This document shows positions 1 through 11,500 of a stretch of DNA of 64,000 nt, one piece after another. The DNA comes from Sclerodactyla briareus. Its lineage: Eukaryota > Echinodermata > Holothuroidea > Dendrochirotida > Sclerodactylidae. Made by a program: the position numbers and the translations under genes. The DNA lies in assembly GCA_026419785.1 (NCBI GenBank), contig JAODTK010003555.1:434001-498000 (forward strand), given 5' to 3'. The first letter of the stretch is position 1, and every line of letters begins with the position of its first letter. The notes beneath the pieces were generated by a model, which was given only the letters and a program-made list of their open reading frames with translations, made no database searches and was not told the DNA's origin.

Positions 1-380
1 CTACATTTATGCTTTAGACATGTTAGAAGCTGTACATCGCCGTGCCACGATGCTGATCATGGGACTGTCAGAATGTGAATGAGAATCGAATGAATATTTT
101 GATCTTCAATCAGGGAAAATCAGGGACGATATCGTTTACGTCTCCAGTTACATTATCGACAAGCTCCACACCTATCGTAATCTTCTCTCCTAAGCCACAG
201 TCCCAGCCACCCGGAGCATGCAGGTGAATGGGTAAGTATAGAATGAAACACAGGCACTAGACTTACGCAACGAAGTAACGAGGGTTGTAACTCTTCGCCC
301 CACACGACCCTCGCGGGGCCCAACACTTTTTACAGCTTTAAACTCTAGACTGGCCAAGCATTGGGGTAATCATGTGAATC
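1..380 (+). pseudogene. C-terminal fragment of a LINE ORF2 (reverse transcriptase tail), cut by the window edge
   Basis: Positions about 19-80 translate to a segment resembling the stretch after the RT domain in CR1/L2-like LINEs (LEAVHRRATMLIMGLSE, compared with the family pattern of an 'EAVQRRATR' block followed by 'Y..R'). Around 260-370 a second block reads NEV.RVV, then FTALNSRLAKHWGNH. This fits the usual LINE ORF2 C-terminus, where a 'VN.WN.LP' block is followed by 'FK.RLDKHW'. The two blocks are in the expected order but in different frames, with stops between them, so this is a decayed copy. The rest of the element would lie to the left of the window. The family is not the same as the CR1-like copies at 1.2, 8.6 and 63.7 kb, whose tails differ. 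The call rests on short motifs and could be wrong in clade. Confidence 0.5.
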
Positions 381-966
381 TCTAAAATTGCAGGACATTT
401 ATTAAGAATTCACCTTTTTCCTTGGCGATGAAATGGCCTGAAGCCAACGACCTCGGGACCGTGTGACGTGATATTGAAAAGCGACGTGATGGTACAAAAA
501 GAAAAAAAAAAAAGTGGGAGAAGAGAATGATGGCAATTAACAACCCACTCAGAATGGACAAACATGGTGGAGGACTCGAATGACAGACCAATAAAATGAG
601 AGGAACATATTGAGGATCGGCGTTATGGTACTAAAAAACAAAGCGAAACGGATTCTTTCTAATTAACGATCTACTTGTTTGACTATACAATTAGACTCGA
701 AGCCTCAAATGACAGTCCAAGACATTGGGAGGACATATTGAATACTGACATGACCGTCGTGATGGTACAAAAAAGGAAACTAAAAAGAAGAAGAAAGGAA
801 TAGGATCCTTACAACGATCTTTCAAGAACAAACAAGCAGGCATTCGAACTCAAATAACAGACCATTGAATCAAGAGAATGAAAAACAAAACAATGTAAAT
901 AAACTAGTTCCTGGCAACGATCTATACTTCAACTAGTTGGCTGGGGACTAACTGACAATCAGATCT
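381..966. other. No gene seen; diverged internal repeats
   Basis: A-rich sequence without a convincing open frame. Segments around 470-500, 620-660 and 740-790 resemble one another: each has a 'gatggtacaaaaa' or 'ggtactaaaa' stretch followed by a purine-rich run and a 'gatct' or 'acgatct' motif. This suggests a degenerate tandem repeat with a unit near 130-150 bases. No function is proposed. Confidence 0.3.
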
Positions 967-987
967 CTAAATATATATCTATATATA

Positions 988-1021
<34 letters not shown>

Positions 1022-1029
1022 CTATATAT

Positions 1030-1064
<35 letters not shown>

Positions 1065-1133
1065 CTATATATATATATATCTATATATATATATATTATA
1101 TATATATATATATATATCTATATATATATATAT
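967..1133. repeat. (TA)n microsatellite with interspersed TC
   Basis: About 165 bases of alternating TA, interrupted at intervals by a 'tatcta' variant, so it is partly a higher-order repeat of TATATC(TA)n units. It lies just left of the 3' end of the minus-strand LINE relic. It is strongly self-complementary and would be prone to cruciform formation and assembly error. Confidence 0.95.
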
Positions 1134-1204
1134 CAATCGAGAGGAATGATGGTATGAATAAACCATGAAATAAAAGGAAACGCTGGCGATAAACGACCTT
1201 TGAA

Positions 1205-3050
1205 TAGTTTACTTTAGTTTATAGTTTTAGTTTAATTTTGTAAAAAGGGTCAGGAAGGACAACGTCCTCATGAAAGAGTCTGACGCCACAACATCCCATT
1301 AGAGAATAATAAAACCAGACGACGAAAGAAGACGGCCCCACAATACTTGAAAAAATAAATGAAGACTTGATGAAGATATTACTCTTGAATGCTTTCACAC
1401 TCTTAGACAGAACATCTGGTCATTCCACTCCTTCATAACTCTCTGCGAAATTTACAAATGTCCAATCTACAACGTTTGCCACGAAGCTCGATGCAATGAA
1501 CCCCTATTGGTGATAACACTGGAAAACTCAAAGAAGTATTGGAGGGAAACAGCCTCTAATCTATGAAACCAGAATCAAATCACCTCGGATTCGTCTCAGT
1601 TTCATCGAAGTCAGACCGAACGCCTAATCCTTTATTCGTGAGGCAAATCTCTAAGACGTTAATTATACTGGTAGCCCTCCGCTGAACATTTTCAATCACC
1701 TCCTTCTTCGAGAAGTAAGGCCTCCATACTTGGTGAATGTTTCTGATTAGATCTCACCAGTTCTCAAACAGCCTGACCACAATATCTTCATCAAGGACAT
1801 GTCTAAAAGTGACTTCTAATCATCAAGCCACGAATCCAATTACATTTCCTCGCAGATTCGGCACACTGTTCAGAGGGTTTCAAAGAAGAATCAAATGAAC
1901 TCCGAGGTCCTTTTCTGATTCACCTGATGGAAAGTTTGGCCTTTAACTATGAAGGAAGCGCTGCGATTGTGGGAACTAGCATGCATAACTTTGAAAAACA
2001 TTGAAACACATTTGCTGATCGAAAGACCATTGGGAGGTTATTGCAAGATCCCTTCGAACAATTTCAACATCTCCGAAGCAACCTCCCGATGCAATTTGGT
2101 ATCGTCAGCAAAACTGGGGAACACCTCTAGTGATCTTTTGCCAAGGAGGCGAACGCCCATTGATACAAACTTCGTTGTTCTCCATTGGACACCCTGACAT
2201 CTCCACTTCTAAGGACATTCCCCGTAATGCCATTTCTTCATTTTTTGCAAGAACCTACAAAACTTGTCACAGCTTAATGAAAGTCTGGGGAAATTATATA
2301 ATTATATCACCACTGCCTTTTACATCGGCACTAGTAACATCTTCCAAACTCCAAGAGTTTAGTCAACCACGAATTATTTCTCCTAAAACCATGCTGAGAA
2401 CTCTGAATTAAACTATACTCATTGAGAAAAAATCGACCATGTGATCCCGAATAATGGATTCTAACACCTTGCAGACACCCCTAGTAAGACTCACTGACCT
2501 GTAATTGCATGCAAGGAAGAGCCTTTCTTGAAAATAGGAGAAACATTTGCTCTCTTCCAATCGTTCGGAACAACCCCTTCTTGTAAGGTTTCATTGAAAT
2601 TAATAGCTAATGGAACAGACAGCTGGTAGGCAAAATAATTCAATAAGGGGGGGGGGGGGGTTAAACTCCGTCCGGACCAGGAGCTTTACCTCTATTAAGT
2701 TTATGTAGTTTCTCCTTTAATCACGTCAGGCGACATACTAATACCAATACTATTATGATGCACACCAACCACGAGTCCCTCAGTGGCATTATCCAACTCT
2801 CCTTGAGTGAATACTGACGAAGAATAATTGTTAAAAACGATAGCCATCTTCTGACTATTGCTAGTTGTATTACGCGAATCGATAACTAACAATGGACCTG
2901 TCCTCGACTAGCTTTCTGCTTCCTCCTAACTAGGAGAAAAACGTTGGAGGATTATCCTTAATATTAGAGGCGATATGCCTCTCGAAATCGAGCTTAGCTC
3001 CAGAAATGAACGTTGGACTTGCTTTTTTTGGTAAACTTGAATGCGTAAAA
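1205..3050 (-). pseudogene. CR1/L2-like LINE relic, RT domain to 3' end
   Basis: On the minus strand the RT core motif FADDTKL is readable at 2112-2092. Upstream of it, at about 2892-2701, is a segment with MAIVFNNYSSSVFTQ that matches the region just before the RT fingers in CR1/L2-type ORF2. Further upstream, near 3000-2940, another frame reads RHIASNIKDNPPTFFS, part of the linker between endonuclease and RT. Downstream the 3' end runs through the 'VINAWN' and 'SVNAFKN' type C-terminal region (about 1500-1380) into a 3' UTR. The 3' UTR contains 'gatgttgtggc' and 'gtccttcctgaccc', then a tail of TAAAC/TAAAA-type units at about 1255-1205. That 3' UTR and tail match the copies at 11.7 and 63.7 kb. 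Stops and frameshifts are frequent and the 5' half (endonuclease) is missing, as is usual for 5'-truncated LINE copies. The poly-G run at 2648-2660 lies inside it. Confidence 0.8.
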
Positions 3051-4071
3051 TAGGTCTATAGCACATGTACCACAGCCGCTGGAATACCGGGGCCAAATTA
3101 TTCAGAAAATGAGTATAACTGCACCGATGAACCAACCTGGAATACAATTTACCCACAGGATGTACTATTCATCCCCTTCCAAAATCGAAAAAAAAAAAAC
3201 AGAGGAACACAGCAGTGTGGGAATGGACCCGAGGCGCCACGTTCGAAGAACTGAATCATATCCCCTATATATCACTCCGTCACTTGACCTCATTGAAGTG
3301 TTTCCGAACATAATAGGGTACATATGTCTTCGAGGAACAAGTGGATTTCTTCTTGTAGTGGCTTTTAATTTCGTCGGATGCTAAAAAGACAATGTTGATT
3401 GTCATCACATCACTTTTAAGATTTTTCGGAGCACTGATTATGCCATGGTGTGGAGTGAACACAACATTCGCAGTACGAAACGTCACAGTGTAGTCGTTCA
3501 AACTACGGACGGGGAAGGGCTGATCGTTACCATCTTTGGAGACTCACTTTTAACAATCCTAACCCCATATATAGCTTTATCAGTTGACCAAATTATTCGA
3601 ATTGCTAGAGGGAATAGAACTTTCCGACCTAGCACATAACCGTAGATAGTCGTCTCGAGGCCTCGCAATAACTTGTGTCAATGTGCCGGTAATTTTTTTA
3701 ACCAATGTATACCCCTCCATCCAACCCTTTGTCCACAGCAGTGAATGTCTGAATTCATAGGTGGTTGATAATTGGGGCTTATGTCGTCTTCGGTAGGGTA
3801 AGGTGAATATTCCGCCCAGCTTTTCTCTCACAAGCTATACGATAATTTCTATAAAGTGGGATATCTTCATATCGGTGGTAACATATTGTTCTAGAACTTT
3901 AAGCCTATTCAAGCATACTCAGCACTGTATCTTTTCATATGGAAGTCGTACTGGAATGTTCGCGGCCATTTTTTTAGCTAATGTTTCCATCCTCGCGTTT
4001 CCCTGTTCCATCCTCTTTAATTTGCATAAATGCCGTTGAGACCCCAGCTGGTTGGTGTGATAGTGTGGAGG
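3051..4071. other. No supported gene
   Basis: Short frames on both strands only. The left part, to about 3120, may still belong to the LINE relic, but no motif could be read. No splice-site-bounded coding segment, RNA gene or repeat was recognised. Confidence 0.4.
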
Positions 4072-4149
4072 GGTGTGGAGGGGTGTGTGTGTGTGTGTGG
4101 TGTTGTGTGTGTGTGTGTGCGTGTGTGTGTGGGGGGGGGGGGGGAGTGT

Positions 4150-4180
<31 letters not shown>

Positions 4181-4216
4181 GTGTGTGTGTGTGGTGTGTG
4201 TGTGTGGTGTGTGGTG

Positions 4217-4247
<31 letters not shown>

Positions 4248-4260
4248 TGTGTGTGTGTGA
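4072..4260. repeat. (GT)n microsatellite with internal poly-G run
   Basis: About 190 bases dominated by GT, with GGT interruptions and a run of about 14 G at 4131-4144. Long open frames on both strands here (Cys/Val repeats one way, His/Thr repeats the other) are artefacts of the dinucleotide repeat. Purine-pyrimidine alternation means Z-DNA potential, and the G run can form G-quadruplex structures. Confidence 0.97.
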
Positions 4261-5249
4261 TTTTCATGTGACAAGAATAAGATACGGGCCAAAAGGCCAA
4301 CAGTGGAGTACCTCTACACACTACCTCAGATCAGGTCAACACATCATGCATCCTAAACTGTAATTATGGGTTACTGCCAGGCTTTTGTATATCATGTCAT
4401 GAATATTTTTTCTTAATTTGGCTGCCTACACATTATCCAGGATGGTTATAGTGCTACTCTAGTTATATCTTCTTCAATAGGTAAGGTGTTTATTGAGTCA
4501 TGTATACCATGTAAAATACATGTCATCCGGTTCCTCCAAAGAACCATAAGTACACATTATAATCTCATGGGGGATTAGTTGTCACTAATTCATGGGAACA
4601 TGGACGCGGTGCTGTACATCACAGATAGTCAACAATATCAGCATAGGATGGTTTGGGTAATCAGACTAGAATAATTGATACACTTCATTTATCGAATTGG
4701 AGGCAATACAGTTTAAATAAGTGAATTCCAATTTGAAACCAGATAAGCTACATTCCGAACTGATTGTCGATGGGATTATCCTGCGATGCAACGGGATTTA
4801 GAATTATTTGAAGTTCGATTACGATTCTACTACACATCACACAAACGAGAAATGCAGCATGCCCTCCACTGATAATGAACCTTTTACCTTTCGGCAATTT
4901 TTTTGTGTTCACTGTTCAATCAGTCCTTCGAAACCTGAGATAAGCTGAATGATTGGCACCCAGGGAGCCGGACTGCAAACATGATTGCAAAACTAGAGAC
5001 CCATTAAAGATTAATCCACCTTGCTGTTGCATAATGCATGACTCCTGAATTGCTTCACGCCACCTACGTGTAAGAGTGAGGACCTCGTGCGGTGACGCGT
5101 GTAGAGTAGCCAAGGCCGCTGTCGACCAGCCCAACTGGGCGATTCGGGGGATACAATGAGGTGAAATAAGAATGTGGCGTCTGGGTTTACATGATAGAGA
5201 TGCACTTTACATAGTATAAGGAGTGACCATGATCGATATCCTAAACGAG
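4261..5249. other. No supported gene
   Basis: Unique-looking AT-rich sequence. The open frames at 4916-5265 are short and have no recognisable domain. It ends at the TAA target duplication of the TIR element. Confidence 0.4.
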
Positions 5250-5252
5250 TAA
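5250..5252. other. Target-site duplication TAA, left copy
   Basis: TAA directly abuts the left terminal inverted repeat and is repeated at 6530-6532 directly after the right one. A 3-bp TWA duplication is the hallmark of PIF/Harbinger transposition. Confidence 0.65.
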
Positions 5253-5475
5253 AGGGCCGGTTCACACTTGTGCGATACGGATACGATGCGATACGATAAC
5301 TTTATCGGACGTCGAGTTAAAAAGTGTTATTTCAATGGGCGTGTTCACTTGTGCGATACGATACGATAATTTTATCGGACGTCGAGTTGAAAATATTTTT
5401 TTAACTTCATCGTACGATAAATTATCGGATGCGATAAATTGCGCAATGCAGTGATGAATGCAACGAGTATGGAAC

Positions 5476-5510
5476 GCCAATGGCTATTGGGGGGGGTCGG
5501 CGTATAAAAG
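5476..5510 (+). promoter_or_regulatory. CCAAT/TATA promoter-like block inside the TIR element
   Basis: CCAAT occurs at 5478-5482, its inverse ATTGG at 5486-5490, a G-rich stretch at 5489-5500 and TATAAAAG at 5503-5510. Order and spacing are those of an RNA polymerase II core promoter reading rightward, with a start expected near 5530-5540. It sits about 220 bases inside the left end, where an internal transposase promoter would lie. Nothing downstream codes for a recognisable protein. Confidence 0.45.
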
Positions 5511-5937
5511 GGGTGTCAGTGATAAATCAGGGTTTCGATGAATGTATTGGGTAGTGACGTTCCGGGGAAGACATTGGCCTCTAATGAGCTTCTCGGCCTG
5601 ATTTGCCGCCATGGCAGTACCTACAAAACCATTATTCAGTTCGAATCCATGAAGCCTCCCCATATACGATAGTAGCGTGACACGTGAGGTAATGGGGAGG
5701 GTCATGTGTCGTCGGCGCCCACGAAGTATAATGTGACATGCAAAGGCAGGAGAGTATGCGGTGGTAGTAAGTGCCGAGGGAGCGGGTGTTGTGGCTGCTT
5801 GAGAGGAGCAGGGGAGGAGGTTTTTACCAGAGGTCTCGATCCACATCCTGGCGTATTGGACGGAAACTTCACTATTACCCTCATGTGAAGAAAGAGGCGG
5901 GAATACAAACGGAAGAGGCAAACTGAAATAAGCTATG

Positions 5938-5956
5938 GGGGGGGGGGGGGGAGGGG
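5938..5956. repeat. Poly-G tract
   Basis: A run of about 15 G, one A, then GGGG, inside the TIR element. Similar G runs recur at 2648, 4131, 22469, 32007, 35320, 42681 and 49512, and seem to be a general trait of this genome or its assembly. Confidence 0.9.
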
Positions 5957-6529
5957 TATGATGTCGATTTACGCCAAGTTAATATGTCTTGTAGATCAGT
6001 GAGGAAAGTAGTGAGCTACACAGGTGGAGGCCGTAGAGTCGTAGGCATTAATCTTAACATGTATGTTTCTGAGCGACCGAACACAGGCTCAATTGGCTGA
6101 TGCCTTTTCTTGGCTACCTCACTTCACCGTATTATTGGATACCGATGCTATTAAGAACTGGGTGTCTACGAAGGGTTAGGCCGGGGATGTGTGCGGACAG
6201 CTGTCTGATTCGAGATCGCCAATTGCGCTTCTCCACGACTCCTACAAGTACTGGGAAAGACACAAGCTTCGATTTCTTTGAAAATGACATTCTTGGTATT
6301 CACAACGCCTGCCGACCAGGCATTCCACCGCCTGAAGTCGACAAAGGGGAAAGCGTGTGCTTCTCCTCCACTAAAACCCACTACGTTTCTTTCTCAGTTA
6401 GGTTAGGCGCCGAGACGTCCGATAAAATTATCGTACGACATTTTTATCGCACAAGTGTGAACACTCCATCCGATTACATTTATCGTATCGTATCGTATCG
6501 TATCGTATCGCCCAAGTGTGAACAGCGCT

Positions 6530-6532
6530 TAA
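6530..6532. other. Target-site duplication TAA, right copy
   Basis: TAA immediately follows the right inverted repeat and matches 5250-5252. Confidence 0.65.
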
Positions 6533-6935
6533 CGGTTATTTCCATTTTTTACTGACACCAATCAGAATACACTGATTTGGCCGCATCATTTATTGAATCA
6601 GATTCTTTCAGATTGCCACAGTTTGTAAAGTTTCCATGGAATAATTACTTATGAGTTATAATGAGACGATCCCTGTGATTAGTTGCGTAGTTTGCTGCTG
6701 AGCATGAACAAAACTTGACAAAATGGATATATGTCTAATGAAAATGTTCTTTCGGCATGAAAATTGAAAAAAAAGGAAAATCAGAGGGGGAATTAGTATC
6801 TTGAAAATGGCCATTTGAAAAAGGAAGGTGTCACCAGATTTATCTCAAATTTGGGTAAAATTGTAAATTGTCAGTCTCTAGTGAAAGTGAAGACAATTAT
6901 TCGGAAAATGCACTTGGTTTGATGAATATTGATAT
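6533..6935. other. No supported gene
   Basis: AT-rich sequence with no open frame of interest, no terminal repeats and no recognisable RNA gene. Confidence 0.4.
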
Positions 6936-7091
6936 ACCCAGTTTTCATGCGCGCCTGCACACACTGCTAATATTTACTCTTTACGCACGGATCGCCGATA
7001 ATAACGCTACTATACGAATGTGAAAGTCGCCAAAGGTCAGGGGGTAATACCTGCGAAGCGTTTCCGACGTGGAGCACTATATAAACACCAG

Positions 7092-7124
<33 letters not shown>

Positions 7125-7148
7125 TAATAATAATAATAATAATCATAA
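6936..7148 (+). repeat. SINE-like or LINE-tail element ending in (AAT)n
   Basis: The segment ends in GCGTTTCCGACGTGGAGCAC, then TATATAAACACC, and runs straight into an (AAT)n array at 7092-7148 with one interruption. Many animal SINEs and their LINE partners end in a conserved 'GCGCTTTGAGA..GGCGCTATATAAA' block followed by ATT/AAT units. The element at 41.96-42.13 kb shows the same block more clearly. The left boundary is not visible and no tRNA-like or 5S-like head was found, so this may be a 5'-truncated copy. Confidence 0.45.
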
Positions 7149-7159
7149 CAATAACTTCT

Positions 7160-8555
7160 TGATTTGTTACATTTTTATGACATTCTCCCCAATCGATAGT
7201 GCCTGCGAAGAGAGAACTAGGAAAAAACAGCCCCGTCGATCGCATGGAAATGATTAAAAAACCTATGGACGCAAGTACCCAACCTTAGCGTCGAATGCGC
7301 GAAAGAGCAGGTGAATTGAAAAGGATAGATGAATGCCGAGGAATGCCATGTGATAAGAACAACAGATACCGGATCCACGGTCATGGGAGGGCGTTCTTCA
7401 TCTCCGCTACTTACTGATTGATTGCCGGTTACTCGGAACCTCTCCGAAGCAGTTTATTAATTGGGGACCGTAAAGAGTGATCGGCGAATGAACGGGACGC
7501 ATGTTAGAGTTTTGACTGATGACTACGGACCAATTGAATACTGACAGTCGCGAAGAAATTTGACCAAGTTCTGGCTGTGCTCCAAATTTTCCTTCCACTC
7601 CTGTCTGAGTGGGTTATTTGAGGGCCAAGGAGAAACCGAAGGGACTCGCGTGCAACTGATACATTGCATGACTCCCGTCACTTGCACAAACGGACATTGC
7701 CATATGGGTACAAGGAATTGCGCGTTTGAATATATCGTTCCATGACTCATCGCCAGAACACTAACGCACGCGCGTGTTCTTTCCAGCGCGAGAATCGTAG
7801 CATTATTACTCTACGATACTTTCTGAGAAGGACTGAAACTCTACAATGAGCTGATGTGGTTTATCAGTGTGCTTAACCAATAATGTGATACACGAAATGA
7901 GCAAGCCCCTTGGTATCAGTAATGTGGAGGTGGGGAGGGGAGGGAGCGGATACACGCAAACGGCAACTAGCAAAGTGACTAAACCTGTTGTCTGCTCCAA
8001 TCCCTCGAGCTGAGTTCATGTTTAAACTATTTGTCCATGGCCGGGAATATTGGGTGGTTTTTTGGGGGACGTCTCATCTCACTTTCTAAGTGACCTAAGT
8101 TGAGAATAATCAATCAGACTCTCGAATGACCTAATGCAAACACAATCAGTTCGGACAGGGCAAGTAGTTCAAGATGACGTTCAATTAGATAGAAATGATC
8201 CTACTCGCCCGCATAATCCGCACCTCCAGCCAAGATTCCAATCGATTGACTGTTTGAATAGTATAACAATAGCGTGTCCTTTTGTTGGGTCAGGGATTAG
8301 GTGAGATAAAGAGGTCAGGCATCAGCTAGTCGCACTTCCTACCCAGCAGAACGCATTAGCCAAACATTAGTGCAAGCAATCCCATGTTTGGCGCGGTGGT
8401 GTATCAGGAAAAACTGGCCTGGACATAGTGAACAGTCTATGTGGACATCCTAGTGATTAGGCGAGGGGTAAAAACAGGAGCGTGGGATGAGGAAGAGGGG
8501 ATTGTGGTTGTCGAGATAGGCATAATCATCTCCGGGGTTGACAGTCAGGACATCC
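7160..8555. other. No supported gene
   Basis: No coding segment or RNA gene was recognised. From about 8400 rightward the strand becomes G-rich and resembles the LINE relic that follows, so part of a decayed LINE 5' region or ORF1 may lie here. No zinc-finger or esterase motif of a LINE ORF1 could be read. Confidence 0.35.
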
Positions 8556-8559
8556 TAGA

Positions 8560-11500
8560 TCCCGATTCCGTGAATGTTGTGCAGGCTGAAGTCTACTAGG
8601 TTCAAAGTCGCGATTTGTGGCATTAATAGGTTTGAACGTCGCGTTGCTGGTAGGACGATAGAGGGTCTACACAGGTGGTTAAATTTAGAGTGCTGAGGAG
8701 GGCCGTTCAGTTTGTGGATGTTTCCGATGGTTCTGGGGAAGGGGAGGGAGTCTTTTCGCTTAAGGATGGTTTCACCTTAATGGTGGGGGGGCTTCACCGT
8801 TAGGCAAGTTGGTCAATTTCTGCGTGGAAGGCTTGTTAAACTAAATTTGGGAGCGAGGGTTTGCAGTGTCCGTTAGGCTTAACTGGCAGGGTTGTAATAG
8901 TAAGCATCGCAGAGGGGGGTCTGGCGAGGTCCACAGTAGCGATAGATATGTTAGCAGCTGTCTTTTTTCTGTGCTATGTTCAGTATCAGGAAACAAGTTG
9001 ATGAGTTGCAGATTTTAGGTCCAGGAACGCGATCCTGACGTCAATGGTATTACAGAGTCGTGGTTGAACAGTGATATTTCCACAGCCAGAAGTCACCTTC
9101 CTGGTGTTTGTTGTTGATAGCAAGATTAGGATAGATACTTCCGTGGCCTGTGGTGGTGGAGTTTTGTGTATGTGAGGTCTGACATTGAATGTTTTGAGAA
9201 GGCGATATTGGTTGTAAGTTTTGTACAACTCGGTTTGGTGTGAAATCCGTCTAACTCATCTGGTTATTCCCAGGTCTTTATTAGTTGGCGTTTTGTACCG
9301 TTCTCCAAATAGCTCTGAGACAACAAACTCTTCTGTTCCGGACATGCTTTTCGAAAAGTTCTGGGGAAGAAGGTACAATATTATGGGTGATTTCAATTAT
9401 CCAGAATATTTACTTGGTCTATGAGACTAGTGGCAGTAATGGATCTGGCTTTTCCAATGTCACGAAGGATTGTGTCTTTCTCAGCATGTACATTTTTCCT
9501 ACCAGAAAGCATAATATTTTGGATTTAGTTTGAGCCGTGATACCAGAGTCTGTAGATAATTGAAGAGAGCTTGGATAAGCTCGGTGCAAGTGATCACGAA
9601 ATTTTAGCTTTCAATGTGTTTGTTCTGTCAATATCCCTCAGAGTGTAGAGCGCGTTCCTTGTTCGCGAAGGCCTGATGTGGATGACATTTCCAGGTTTTT
9701 TAGCAAGTAGTTTGGCATAAATTGTTAGAAAGTACGAATGGTGTTGACTCTTGGAAGGGGTCATTGGAAAAGGTTAAACGAGGTTATGAAAGTTTACGTT
9801 CCTGGAGGGGAGGAAACGTGCGCAAGTAAGTAAGAACAAGAGGCCTTCTTGGATGAAAGGGAAGTTTTTCTGGCCATCAAACGTAAGCGACACTTCTGGC
9901 GACTTCATCGTTCTTCTGGTTCCGTGTCTGATCTAGATGCATTCAAGTTTCAGCAAAAGCGTGTCCAGCGTGTAGTTTCTGGTGCCAACTTGATTTCGAG
10001 AGCATTGCCTCTAATATCCAGGAGAATCCTCGTGCATTTTTCTCTTTATGTGAGGGGGAAGCAGAAAGTCCAAGGACAGCTTGGTCCTTTGATTAGATTC
10101 CAACACTCGGTTAACCCAATCAGCGATAGCCCGGAGATGGCTTAGGTTCTTAATATTACTTCTCGTCTGTTTTACTCAGAGAATTGGATAATTTTGGTGA
10201 CCTAGTTGTCGGGGTTTCTCCGCAGATGTATGGTAATATGGTTGTCCGTCTGGGTTAGTACCGAGCACTGCAGAAGCTCAAAGTGATAACTCCCTGGTCC
10301 TGACGGATTCTCCTCTTACTAAAATCCTTTGCGACGAGTTGTCCTGTTTCCACTAGCTATGATTTTCAATAAGACTCTACCAGAAGGTATTGTTCCGGAT
10401 GCTTGGAGGAGAGCAAATTTTTTTCCTATTTTCCAAAAGGTAACGGTCTCTTCCTTGTAATACAGGACAGTGAGCCTTACTAGTGTGTGTCTGCAGTAAT
10501 TGATCATCATTCGGGATCATAGGGTTGACTATTTCAATGAGCATAGTCTGATTAGAGATTCGCAGCATGGGGTTTTAGGAAATCGTTCGTGTTGACTAAT
10601 CTCTTGGAATTTCTGGAAGATGTTACATGTTGTGACAACGGCAATGCTGTTGATATATTTTCCTGACTTTCAGAAGCTTTTGCAGTTCCTCATGAGCGTA
10701 TCGTGCTCAGTTGGGAGCTTTGGTATTGAGGGAATGTCCTCAAGTGGCTTCGTAGTGGCTTCATAATAGGAACAACGAGGTTGTCCTTAATGGGCGGTCG
10801 TCTTCTCCTTGGCCAAAGATCACTAGTGGTGTTCCCCCCAGGGATCGGTTCTTGGCCGCTCCTGTTTCTGGCGTATATTGACATCTGAAGGTTCTGTTGA
10901 TTCCAGGTTAAGAAGTTCGCAGACGATACTAAGTTGTATCGGAGGTTCGTTCTAAAGTATGATTGCTGCAATTGTTCAAAGGGACTGGATAAATCCATGT
11001 TCCTTCCGACTGCAATGTTTTTCAATATCGACAAGTGCAAAGTTATGCATTGTTGGTTTTCACAATCGCCACGCTTCCTTCAATTAATGTCCGAAATATT
11101 CAGGAAGTGATATCAGAAAAAGATCTTGGGGTTTTTTTGATTCTTCTTTGAAACCTTCCAAGCAGTGTGCCGAAGCTGCTAGAAGAGGTTATCGGATTCG
11201 GTGGCTTGATTAGACGTCACTTCATTTCCTTGATAATGATATGTTTGTCCAGGCTGTTTAAGCACTGGTGAGAACCGCACCTAGAGTATTCTGTCATAAA
11301 GTGTGGAATCCCTACTTTGCAAAAGACAAGGTATGGAGACCGTTCATTCAGCGTAGGGCACTAGAATGATTCACTGTCTGAAAAATTTATCTTACGAGGA
11401 AATTTAAGGCGTCTGGTTCTAAACTAACTACCATGGAGCTTGAGGCCGAACTGGGGTGACTTGATTCAGGTTTTCAAAATTGTCCTTGGACTCGATGGCC

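Larger units (their letters stand above)
5253..6529. mobile_element. TIR DNA transposon, PIF/Harbinger-like, 1277 bp, apparently non-autonomous
   Basis: The left end reads AGGGCCGGTTCACACTTG and the reverse complement of the right end reads AGCGCTGTTCACACTTG. Both continue into [T/G]GCGATACG, giving terminal inverted repeats of about 26 bases with few mismatches. A TAA flanks both sides. Subterminal sequence is rich in the same motif on both sides: CGATACGATA with TTATCGGACGTCGAGTT occurs twice on the left (5301-5330, 5367-5390). On the right, GACGTCCGATAAAATTATCG occurs near 6413-6432, and TATCG is repeated about six times at 6481-6510. Such subterminal repeats are likely transposase binding sites (inference). 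No Harbinger DDE transposase or Myb-like protein could be recognised. The longest internal frame (minus, 5484-5921, 145 codons) and two plus-strand frames have no known motif. It therefore looks like a deletion derivative or an element carrying captured DNA. The family assignment rests on the duplication size and end structure. Confidence 0.75.

Noticed and set aside
3974..4363. Several overlapping open frames of 76-115 codons on both strands
   Set aside because: They are translations of the GT/CA dinucleotide repeat (Cys-Val or His-Thr repeats) and have no coding character.
5484..5921. 145-codon open frame on the minus strand inside the TIR element
   Set aside because: No transposase or other domain recognised, and no start context or splice sites. 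Its length is possible by chance in a GC-richer stretch.
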